DNA from: Branchiostoma floridae
Taxonomy: Eukaryota > Chordata > Leptocardii > Amphioxiformes > Branchiostomatidae
DNA: 64,000 nt
Direction: 5' to 3'
Assembly: GCF_000003815.2 (NCBI RefSeq)
Contig: NC_049979.1
Location: 16,302,900-16,366,899 of the forward strand
Both the position numbers and the translations under genes were made by a program. Every line of letters starts with the position of its first letter. Within the stretch, counting starts at the first letter, position 1. Below are positions 1 through 10,074 of this stretch, one piece after another. The notes beneath the pieces were generated by a model that was given only the letters and a program-made list of their open reading frames with translations, was not told the DNA's origin and did not search any database.

Positions 1-403
1 AAGAATCAAACATCAAAATGTTGAAAATTTTATCCTTCCCCCTCCCACCAAACAGTCAAAAAGAGACAGCTTCAGTGTTTCTTGGACCCTCAATGAATGG
101 TTTGGGAATTGGGAATGTGCTTCCATTCTAATGATAATGTGGAAGATGAAAAATGTTAGTACATGTCACTTTACACACACTGGGTCTACAGATGGATAAT
201 CACACAGTTATATCCAATGTGAAATATTGGACATAACGTTGTATCCCCGTGCAGATAAACGCATTCCTTGAAAAGTACATCAGATATCTATGGATGGTTT
301 TACTTTATTTCGGGTTCTCAATTGGATGCTCCATCATCATCATGTTGGCAGAGCAATGTCCCATCATTCCAGTGTCACAAACAATAGAGGTTAGAACATC
401 ATA

Positions 404-599
404 GTGTTAAGCAACTGGGTGAAAGAGAGAGGGGTAACAATGATCAATGATTGTTACCCCTCTCTCTTTCACCCAGTTTTGTAATACCTCGTTCTTCCAT
501 TGTGCTCCAATGATGTACATGTATGTGCTATTGTGTATTATGCTGAAATATTGAATAAAGTTTTTCAAAAATTAAAAAAAAAAAAATTGTGTTAAGCAA
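404..599 (+). mobile_element. Truncated non-LTR retro-insertion with foldback 5' end
   Basis: An 11-bp direct repeat GTGTTAAGCAA occurs at 404-414 and again at 589-599. Between the copies lie a perfect 27-29 bp inverted repeat (413-441 against 450-478, 8-nt loop), about 95 bp of unique sequence, an AATAAA signal near 554 and an A-rich tail to 586. Target-site duplication plus poly(A) is the signature of target-primed retrotransposition. The inverted 5' segment is what twin priming leaves behind. The source element was not identified. Confidence 0.75.
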
Positions 600-642
600 G
601 GGAGAAAAGACTACCTTTCAGTCCTTTGTACATCTCACTCAC

Positions 643-744
643 CTGACTGCACCACAAATAGAGCCAGCAGTAGTAGAACTGATCCACATAGTCCAACACT
701 ACGGCAGGCTCGTCCTGCTACTCTCCCTGCCATGTCTGCTCAGA
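643..744 (-). CDS. First coding exon (signal peptide) of an unidentified secreted or membrane protein
   Basis: On the minus strand a splice acceptor (TTGTTACAG) is followed by an ATG at 733-731. The reading runs 30 codons, with several arginines and then a hydrophobic core (VGLCGSVLLLLALFVVQS), and ends at a strong donor CAG|GTGAGT at 642. This looks like a signal-peptide exon preceded by a 5' UTR intron. No further exon could be recognised between here and the left edge, so the gene probably continues outside the window. Family unknown; the exon itself is a moderate call from splice sites and hydrophobicity only. Confidence 0.45.
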
Positions 745-2429
745 CTGTAACAATAGATGTTGGAAGGGTCAATGATGTGGTGATGCTATCTATCACAGGG
801 TAAAGGTTTGTACTGTTAGTAGTATTATTATGGCGAGGGAAGCTTACTGTTATGAAGAATGTTCATGCAATATGGTACATCATCAGTAGAGATAATGTAG
901 CATAGCGTTGCAACATTTCTTCAAACATTAGGTCCCATGTGTCAGCATTTATATATGAAAGCCATTGAATAATGTAGAACACACAGAACACAGGCTATAT
1001 AGCTGGTGATTGTGAAAATTATTGCAATTTGTGTTGGCACATTGTCATTGGTTCGACACCTGGCTAAATTAATAAATTTATGTAACGTTAAGGGGAAAAC
1101 GGCAAGTTGCTACCTGATTGGAAACTGTTTGTAATCATGATTCCCTTCATCAACGTTGTTAAAACAAAATATCTATGCCTATATCTAAATCACATGTAAA
1201 CCGCATGGCTAGATACCTCACGTGTGATGATGATTTCGGTACATCTGACGTGTACGTACCTGTGCTATAAGTGCCCCCCTCCCCCATTATTGTCCCTGCT
1301 TGTAATTTCATGTTAATCATTACAAAATATTCTGCTTTATTACTTCTTTTACATGTTAAGCAATGTCTGCCATGGGTGATATCTGTCACATTACATAAAA
1401 CTCCTTTGTGGTAGCAGGAAATTATAGATGCAAACGTGCCTTCCATATTTTACCGGTATCTGCAACCGGCAACTTGCAGCTGGCCGACCTAAAAATTATT
1501 TCTTTCATGAGATGCGAGATTTTCATAACTCGTAACAACGGTTTCCTAGCATATCATGAGTGCTAAAGAGTACCATTAGTACCTACCTCAATTCTGAATC
1601 GGGGCGAAGGGTTTGATTGTACACGTAACTCCTGTAGGTCAGGCTGTTGGATTTTGAAAACACTACGTGGTACAATACCGGCACATGCGGCTTTCGTCTT
1701 CCAGAAAACGCGGAAGTGATTTGCTGACGAATGTGGCGAGCCCTGATTGGTCAACGGTGAACCCGTAAAGTGACATCCGCAAAGACAGCATGTGATTGGT
1801 CAATGTACGGGTCAACGAGAGTGAAAAAAAGAGAAGCCTCACTCCGAGCAGATGTTTGAGTGAATACGTCTTCTGTAACAGCCATCAATGATACGAGATT
1901 GGAATGGAGTGCAGCTACCATCAGAAACGCCCGGCAGTCTGAAGACGTTAACGTTTATGGTGACATTCGAGCAGCGCCTTGTCGGGAGGACTCAACGAGG
2001 ACCCCCTTTCACACAATGTCATGGTAATTTTGGTATGATACACTGAAGTAAACTTTGCAAACAAATAAAGGTCACTTAGCACGGCGGTCGGTTGCTAGGG
2101 TATTCTTTCCCGTTGCTATGCGAGTTCGACAGAGTATCGGGTTACAAGAGGCCTACTATTTGCTAACCGTAAAATATTTCAAAATAAAGAAGATGTTATG
2201 ACAAGGAAAATGTATTCAAAATAAGATTAAATTCACAATTTTAGATAGTTTGAATCTTCCTGTTTGAATTGAGATAGTTGTTTTGTTTCGATTTTGCTAC
2301 CAAAGACGGTAATTTTCTGTTTCAAGGAAGGCCTTCAATTTGACCATACTCTTGATAAGATGGGCCGCAAGTGTCATGGCAAATTCTCGATTTTTATATT
2401 TTTCGTCATCTGAGAGGCAAATAAAACTT
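745..2429. other. No recognised gene; upstream region of the 643-744 exon
   Basis: No exon with convincing splice sites or family similarity was found. The stretch may hold the promoter and 5' UTR exons of the minus-strand gene whose signal-peptide exon lies at 643-744. Short open frames here have no recognisable content. Confidence 0.5.
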
Positions 2430-2563
2430 TCTGTTTTTGGGATTTTTAAATTTCTAATTCTAAGCAAAGTTACAGTCAAAAATAAGCGTAAAAATGCCAT
2501 TTTTCACACTTAATTACCAATAATTCAAAATCTAAGGCATTTTTTAAAAATCCCAAAAACAGA
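2430..2563. repeat. Inverted repeat, 21-bp perfect arms
   Basis: The arms at 2430-2450 and 2543-2563 are exact reverse complements (TCTGTTTTTGGGATTTTTAAA and its complement), separated by about 92 bp of AT-rich sequence. This is consistent with a MITE-like foldback element. No target-site duplication was established. Confidence 0.6.
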
Positions 2564-3825
2564 AATCTCGGGAAAACCGTTGCGGTCATTTTGAGCCGTC
2601 AATGAGTTATGTTGGACTCTTCTTGGTGGAGATCTTAAACGATGTTTACACGCATGTCATGCTGCACGGAGAGCGGGTGGGTGTACTTGATACCGGTGTA
2701 AACAACACTTATGATATTCAAGGTCACCAACAAAAACGCCAGTAGCTTCGTTACATATTACATGTCCCAAACAAAGTGAAAGCATAGTTGTACTGTCCAG
2801 AAAATTGTTTATATTGGTTAAAAACTATATTTTTCGCCTGATTCAAGTTAGTTGGGGGGGAAGTGCCAGAATGCACGGTTTTACCTGCAATGACCGCAGA
2901 TGACCTAAATAGAACACGGGTTCGGTTCGAATTACGTCAGATGGAACCTCGTAGAAGACGGTTCGAATTCGGCTGGACATGGGAGATTTTGAGCCCGTAT
3001 TTGACCACCGTGTAGTCCGCCTTTATAATTCTTTATGGAAGTTCTCGTTTTCTCGGTATAAGAACCGCCCAACAAATGCACAAAGGAACTACATGCGTAC
3101 ACGCAAGAAAGAAGATAAAGTGAAAGTTCTAGACCGAAATGATTTTTGTCATTTAAAAAAAATCCCAATCTCCACACAGATTAGTACTAAAGTTAGTAGC
3201 AACAGGAAATACGTTACAAAAAATAAAGCCAACTGAAGTTGACTAGTTTGGCAATGAACTGCCCCACGATGTCTTCTGTCATTCGGCCTGAGGATCGCCT
3301 TTGATATTCGGTTATGCGAATAGCATTCATTCAAGTTCAGCATTTGTGGTCTCAGTGAAGATCCTTCTGAAGCAAATTAACTAGCGGCGCGAGTTGACAG
3401 TGATTAAATTGACCCAGTCTTACTCATAGTACAGAGATCATAACTCAAATTCCCTTAACAACGCGGAGAAATGATCGATAAGCATGCTAACAACACATCT
3501 TCATCTTGTGTTTCCTACGGATGGAGGGAGACTCTGGAGGTGCCAGAGCGTCTAGCCAGATCCTAATCAAAGAGCAACGAACGATCTAGCCGGAAATATG
3601 ACCAAGAAATCTTGGGAAGAGCAAGTTATGAGTGACCTCAGTAATATGCACAAAATTACAGGGTCTCCCTAGGTCACGGCACTACAAATGTGCTGCTGAC
3701 AACTTACAAAGTTCTCAAGGCCTGGATAATTCAGTGTTCCCACACATCATAAGCAACGCCCAAGCGATCACCGAAACCCGTCCGTTCACCAGTCATTACA
3801 ACTTTGTGGTACCGGTGGTATCAGA
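2564..3825. other. No recognised gene; upstream flank of the bHLH gene
   Basis: No supported exon was found. An in-frame stop at 3727-3729 lies upstream of the bHLH start codon with no intervening in-frame ATG, so the coding sequence is unlikely to extend into this stretch without a further exon. Confidence 0.5.
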
Positions 3826-5158
3826 ATGTCCCGTCGGGGAAAGAAGGCAGGTGTGCTGACCCTAACGGACAGGAAGACACAGGTGGGGAGGAGTGTCGCC
3901 ACGGAGAGAGAGAAGAGACGATTGGCCAAGATGAACGAAGTCAGTGTATAGATATATATGTGGCAAAGGTTTATATAATCAGTGCAAGTGTCTCAATAAG
4001 ATTTTTCAGCTGTGCGCAGCGTGGATACCTGAGGGCGATATTTTTGTTTGCGCCATATTAAGATTTTTTTATGACGGGTTATTCGTTATTATGATCTGAA
4101 AGATCATGATATTGAGTAGTATACGCAGATTTATGGGTAGTAATATTTTGCGTAGGTATTTCATACAAGTTTATGTATGGAATTGATCCATTATAGAATC
4201 TACGCACAGTACAAAACGATGTGTATGTCAAAAGTATACTGACTGAAGTTGGGATGCATCCTTCTCGACATATCCCCTTGCGACTTTCAGTGATCCATCT
4301 TTTCTTCTTGGTAATGTGTACGGTATGTGGTTAAGGGCGTGAAACACCTATGTGGTAGACAGGACAGCTGGGTTGCTGACAATCAATATGTTCTGAATCT
4401 GAGAAATTAGGAGTAGGAATAAAATCATGACCGCTCTGGGAATATACATGCCTCAATCTGACTGAAGACACCTGACATGGACGCAGGGATTAACGCTGTC
4501 TTGTCATTATTGAATTTATAATCATTACATGGGCTGGAATAGAGATGGATACACAAGGGTGACATATTTCAATCTCAAGAGGATATACGCCTTTACCTTT
4601 GGGACAAATTTCAACTCGATTAAAAATTGAGAGTTTAACTATAACATTTTGACTCCCCTTCGTACTTAGGACGTGGCCGTCAACTTGTACCGAATCATCA
4701 CTAATGCTGAAAACGTATGATCGATGAGGAATTTTCAAATTTGCACTTTATCTTCCACTTTCAGGCTTATCAAGATCTTCGTTCTACACTTCCTGAGCAA
4801 TACCGGGGTTGTGACACCAAGCTGGACCTGTTGAGAGGTGCTGTCGAGTACATCCGCTTCTTACAGAAGGTATGGCTAGGTTTTATAAACGGTACCTTCA
4901 TTATCAATAACGTTAACTTCATTGACCTTTTCCTGGAGTATGATTTCGTAGCATCATATTCCAATAAAAACACCAATAAGATGAAATGTCTTGAATGTAT
5001 ATTTTATTGAGAAGTGTGCAGTTTGACTTTTTTTATCTCCTGCCGTGTTGTTCATTTTACAGTGTCTTACCAACGCTACTTCGGGAGAGCAAGTGGAATA
5101 CCTACAGTCTTTCAGTCACACCTACAACGAGTGCCATTGTTATGTATGTGAGCAGTAG
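3826..5158 (+). CDS. Small class A basic helix-loop-helix transcription factor
   Basis: Three exons (3826-3939, 4765-4869, 5063-5158), all joined in phase 0, give a 104-residue protein. Exon 1 supplies a basic region with the canonical ExxR core (ATEREKRRLAKMNE). Exon 2 completes helix 1 (AYQDLRSTLP), the loop and helix 2 (KLDLLRGAVEYIRFLQK). Exon 3 adds a short Cys/His-containing tail and a TAG stop. The conserved Asn before helix 1, the LR..LP turn and the AVEYIRxLQ ending resemble ASCL and FIGLA types, but I cannot place it firmly in one family. It would act in the nucleus as an E-protein heterodimer if it behaves like class A relatives. Donor of exon 1 is GTCAGT, acceptors are ordinary. 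The start was chosen because an in-frame stop lies at 3727 with no intervening ATG. Confidence 0.75.
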
Positions 5159-6010
5159 CTGTTCAACAAAGTTTATAAGCTGTGGATTCCCTGCCTACTG
5201 CTAGTACAAGTATGGTTCCTGTATACACATCGGTTTTATTGTCGGTGAAGGGTAGGGTTGTTGAACCACATGGCTCGTCCAGCAGGGCAACCAACGAACG
5301 CGAATAAGTCACCTGTCACCACATCACTGAAGAATGGGCTTTAGGGCTAGTTCTGTCATTTATTGCGATATCGATGATGATGATGATAATCGTTGGAGAG
5401 TTCACGTTTATTTCCCTATTATTCTAAAGATGTGTATAGAAGGCAAGCACGAGCATGTCAGTAAGGCCATGGAGGCTAATCTCGGAAATAAACATTCTAA
5501 AACCTCTGTGACTAGAACTTTCTTAATAAAGACACACATAGTGATGTAGAAACGACAGGTGGAAGGAGTTTATATCTAACTTGTCATTTACGTACACACA
5601 TTCGTCTTCATGACCAGAACGACAACCGCTCATAGGGAGTTGATCACATGTTAAACCATCATTGTGGAGTTGTTGCGCAACAGGTTACTGTGACGTCGAA
5701 TCTGGCGGAAGTAACGCGACACATCGAGGGATTTAGTACTCTCAGTTACAGCACTCTGGTTGATATCATCGGACACGGTTGGTCGAGACACCCGCTCAAA
5801 TGATGAGTATTTTAAATAGGGAGCTGTTTATACCAGCAGATACTGGTGTTTTACAACATGTATACTTTGCAGTAAGAATGTGTCAATAAGGAGTAGCGGA
5901 GACTAATACCGCTTTATCCGTTTGCCTGTAATCAAAGCCGCCGGCAATCCTCTGTCTCAAAAGGGGAACTGACAATTGTAAGAAGAAGCGAAAGACTAAA
6001 CATCGCGATA
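5159..6010. other. No gene recognised; upstream flank of the receptor kinase
   Basis: AT-rich spacer between the bHLH stop and the receptor-kinase start codon. A short GATGATGATGAT run lies near 5374. No convincing exon, promoter motif or repeat was identified. Confidence 0.4.
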
Positions 6011-9000
6011 ATGTTCAGTAAAAAGTCAGGCCCTTTGCTCTTCGTCATCATTGTCTATTGCCTAGCCCTTTCCGAAAGAACGTCGACTCAAGGAGCGATG
6101 CAATTGTCAGCAAAGATTCCAGAGAATGCTGCCATTGGAGAACAGGTTATCCGCCTTCAAACAACAACACAGGGAGCCAATGAGGAAGTTCTGTGTGATA
6201 TCATTGACGGAAATGTTCAGCGTCGCTTCCGTGTGAATCGTTGTGTGATTGAAGTAGCCCGTCCCTTAGACTTTGCTATAAACGGAAAGTATAATTTGAC
6301 AATGAAAGTTACTGGAGCACTCGAGACCCGTCACGTGGATATACAAATCGAGGACGTGGAAGGATACCCACCTGTTTATAACGACACCTGTGAAATGACC
6401 ATGGCAAGTAAAGACAGGAAGCCAGATCATCCTGTTTTCAATGTGGATGTGACAAGTGAGTTCATGGAAAAAATGGGAGGGATTTCTGTTCATAGGTTTA
6501 ATACCAAAAATGTGCGGAGTCGTAAGCCATATTCATTAACTGTTCAAGGCTACAGCAACACCGACTGTGCCGTTTGGGTAATGGGTGCTGCCAATCATCC
6601 GAAAGATGTGAGAGTCCTGAATGGCTTGTGGATTACAGGAAATTCATGTCTTCGATGTTTTCACCCATGACCCGCAGGAATCCGGAAATGTTTTGGAACT
6701 TGTAATTCTTAACAATGGCGAACGAAGGTGTTCCTTTTCATATGATATGGATTTGAATCACATGTCTCATTTCTGGAGGGGGGAGGAATGTTATGTATTG
6801 TATTGTATCGTATATCATGTAATTGTATTTGAATTTGTTTATTGTAACTGTCGCGTTCTGGCGGCCCTTCTTCGTAGTAAACAACAACAACTCGACGTGC
6901 TCGAACGGGCGGTGGCCCCGTTCGGAGAAGGGTGTTCTAGAACCGCCAGAACGCGACCAGTAATGCGATTCAAGATAAAAGCAGTCTTGTCTTGATCGTC
7001 TTACAAGTGTGACGTTTGTCTTGTGTGTCTCCGTCTTTGGTCCTCCCTCCAACACTGGAGAAAACAGAAGTATACCTTGTTAGGTTCGTTCATATTCCAG
7101 TCTTCAAAAACACAACAATTCGTTTGCGAACTGCCACAAGATGGACTTCCTGTGCGGGTCAGTCTAGGTGACAATGAACTCAATGAAATTCTCTTAAATC
7201 ACTTAGAATTAGAGATCAAGCCTGTCGGATGTCCGCCGAATAAATACGGTCTGACCTGTGACCGGAACTGTACCTGTGAGAACGGTGCCCAGTGCCATGC
7301 TTTGAACGGGGCCTGTAAATGCCCGCCAGGGTGGCAAGGCGTGGTCTGCGACATCCCACATAGTACCGTGGTAATCACTGCGACACCTAGCGACTCCCGA
7401 CACATTTATATTAATGGTTCGTTGACATTACATTGCCTATCTTTTCATGTAGATGTCGAGAAGATGATATGGGCATTTCCCAATGGAACGAAAAAGTGGT
7501 TACGGAAGACTCAAGAAGATCAAATAAAAATCGAAAATCTGCAGTCTCAACATAACGGTACTTACACCTGTACTGTCGTCACGGAAGACGGGGCGGTCAT
7601 TAACACAAGTTATGAGCTTCACGCAGTCGCTTGTCCTCCCGGCAACATGGGTGAATTGTGCGAAGACGTGTGCGACTGTCCACACGGTGTCAGCTGTGAC
7701 CGGTGGTCTGGCTGTGTTTGTCCCTCCGGATGGACAGGAACAGTTTGTCAAACGCCGTGCCCTGTGGACACGTACGGACTGGGTTGTAGAAATGAGTGCC
7801 ATTGCCATAATGGCGCCGTCTGTGATTCTACCGATGGTCGATGTAACTGCACCTATGGCTGGTACGGTACGAACTGTAACAAGCCATGTCCTCCGGGTCT
7901 GTATGGATGGAGATGTCGGCATGTTTGTGGCTGCAAGAACAACGCCATCTGTCACCACGTGGATGGAAGCTGCAAATGCGTGTCGCCCTGGACTGGACGG
8001 TGGTGTGACGTCATACAAACGGACACATTTCCTTTGCTACTTCAGCTTCTTATACCACTTTTACTGTTAGCGCTTCTTGTATCTGTGGCAATATTGATGT
8101 TTTACAAATGGAAGAGGGCTTCTCGGGCGAGACAAGATGAGGATCTAGACGAGACACAGGCTTTACTTGAACTGAGTAGTATGGAAGAGGACTTGGCCCA
8201 GAGTCTGCAGCCGGGCTGGCTCAACCGATGGGAAAGGAGCGCCGATAATCTCACCCTTGATGAACTCATCGGGCTAGGCACGTTCGCACATGTAAGGAAA
8301 GGGCAACTTCGCACTGCTGGCATCGACACCACAGTAGCAGTCAAGTCCGTCCGAACAGAAGACAGATCGTGTTATCGGGCCTTTTGTCGCGAAGCCGCCA
8401 TACTGATAGCCGTGCACGAACAAAGCGGAACCGGTGCTCCTTGTCCTTCCAACATTATCAAATTTTTGGGGGTCATCACAAAGTCCAGACCGAAGTGTAT
8501 TATCTTGGAATATGCTTCGAAGCGGGATCTTTTGACACTTTTAAGGCAGCGCCCTGATCGCAATGGTGGTCTTCCACTGGGCAGTCTTCTACGTAATATG
8601 CCCTCCAGATAGCATGCGCCTTGAAAGAGCTCCGATATCTTCGTATCGCCCACGGTGACGTGGCCGCCAGAAACGTTCTCGTCACCGAACATGACGTTGC
8701 CAAGCTTGCTGATTTCGGTTCAGCCCATGACGTCTATTCGACTACGTATGTGTCATCAGGCAAGAGAGATATAGACGAACTCTTGCCTCTGAAGTGGATG
8801 GCTCTGGAATCCCTGGAATCTCGCGAGTTCACGTGCGAAAGCGACATGTGGTCATTCGGTGTGCTACTGTGGGAGATGGTCACGTACGGAGAGGAGCCCT
8901 ACTATGAGCACAAGATGCACCTTAGCTGCCCTAAGCTAGTAGGGGTACTGAGGCGGGGGATTCGGCTGCAGAAGCCACCCGAATGTCCGAAAAAGCTTTA

Positions 9001-9132
9001 TGTCGCGATGATGTCCTGTTGGCGGGAGGAGCCGTCGACCAGACCTACACCAGAGGAATGGAGCAGAAGCTAACAGAATATCGCCATAAAATAGATCCTC
9101 TATTTGTCGTTGAAAGGGAAACTATGCTTTAG
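6011..9132 (+). pseudogene. Receptor tyrosine kinase with cadherin-like, EGF/Ig (Tie-like) and kinase domains; disrupted
   Basis: The order is: signal peptide (6011-6091); cadherin-like repeat (IPENAAIGEQV near 6118 to a DVEGYPPVY ending near 6380); EGF-like repeat (about 7227-7355); Ig domain with C..W..NGTYTC (about 7360-7625); three EGF-like repeats (about 7633-8012); transmembrane helix (about 8027-8103); and tyrosine kinase (about 8240-9060) with VAVK, HGDVAARN, DFG, LKWMALE and DMWSFGVLLWE. There are no ordinary introns across about 3 kb. Breaks: a frame change between 6575 and 6640, a solo LTR at 6778-7054 inside the ectodomain, a missing base near 8600 (reading resumes as ALQIACALKEL) and a missing base near 9057 (the true tail continues as EQKLTEYRHKI to a TAG at 9130-9132). 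Otherwise about 940 codons are free of stops, so inactivation is recent or some breaks are assembly errors. Confidence 0.8.
6773..7059 (+). mobile_element. Solo LTR inserted in the receptor-kinase coding sequence
   Basis: A 277-bp block (6778-7054) is flanked by a 5-bp direct repeat CTGGA (6773-6777 and 7055-7059). Removing the block with one repeat copy (282 bp, divisible by three) joins HMSHFW directly to RKQKYTLLGSF in frame. The block has LTR-like content: an AGATAAAAGC polyadenylation-like site near 6972, a T-rich downstream part and a CCAACA end. An internal 15-bp inverted repeat (GTCGCGTTCTGGCGG, 6850-6864 against 6943-6957) gives it a large hairpin. The left terminus is G-rich rather than a clean TG, so the exact boundary is uncertain by a few bases. 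Confidence 0.72.
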
Positions 9133-10074
9133 AAGACAATGAAGTGTGAAATGCATATCAATGTGAATCATGAAAGTAACGTTTGACGGTGGATGGCAAA
9201 TAAGAACCATTGGAACTTCCAGGTCGGGGACATGACTAGTTACACTGATCCACAATTCGAAAACATTAGTGATGTCGATGCTTAACATTTTCAGGAGTAC
9301 TCCACTGTTGATTATTCACCTTGACATATGTATCAGTGCGTATCATCATACAACACACATGCGGTGAGGCAATTCTAAAACAGCATAATCAAGTTAAGTC
9401 GAGCTGACAGAATAAGGAAGGTAGATGGGTAGTATCAGAGGATTGTGTGTATTTCAAAAGTATACGAGGCATGAATGGTTGATAGCTTAATTTTGAGTAA
9501 AATTATCAGACTGTTGACTTGGGGGTGCTGCTCACCCCTCATATTACCTTCAGTTTTGAGGAGGCGTTGGCCATATCATTGCACATGGCTCTTGTGGAAT
9601 ATGTCATCAAACATTACATTTTTATCAAACTTGTATGTTACCATGGAGGTTGAACTTTAGCTTTTGCAGATCATGTATGAATAAGCTACATATAATGATA
9701 TTGTAAGTTACTTGCCTTAGTAGAATTTTAAGGTTATAATCGTTTCCCCTCTTATCAGCGACGGTGAAACAATAAAATAACGGAGTTTTATTCCAAAAGT
9801 TATTCATACATTCTCTTTCCAAGTAACTTGAAAGTTCGTCTTTCTATTAGTACTTTGTAATGATTTCACATTAAAAAAACATTATAACGTCAGTGTTTTG
9901 TGACTAATCGGAGAAATCCGGACAAAGTTGATAGGACTTTCCTCCCAACATCTACTTGAACTTCGTTGAAGACTGCCGACTGTGATAATTTCCGGCCAGC
10001 TTCACTGTGGCGTTGCCAAAAATATGTTGATTACGTCATGATCATAAGGTTCCGTAGATGTTTGTACAAGAAAG
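9133..10074. other. Spacer between receptor kinase and BROX
   Basis: 3' flank of the kinase and promoter side of BROX. No supported exon was found. A short A run near 9872 is not a convincing retrogene poly(A) tail. Confidence 0.4.

Noticed and set aside
6578-6638. A 61-base GT..AG intron in the receptor kinase
   Set aside because: It would restore the frame, but the segment reads as good protein (VMGAANHPKDVRVLNGLW) and the rest of the gene is intronless; a one-base change is at least as likely. Left open in the annotation.
7500-8018. 172-codon minus-strand frame opposite the EGF repeats
   Set aside because: Shadow frame of the receptor ectodomain; Cys-rich coding sequence often leaves the opposite strand open.
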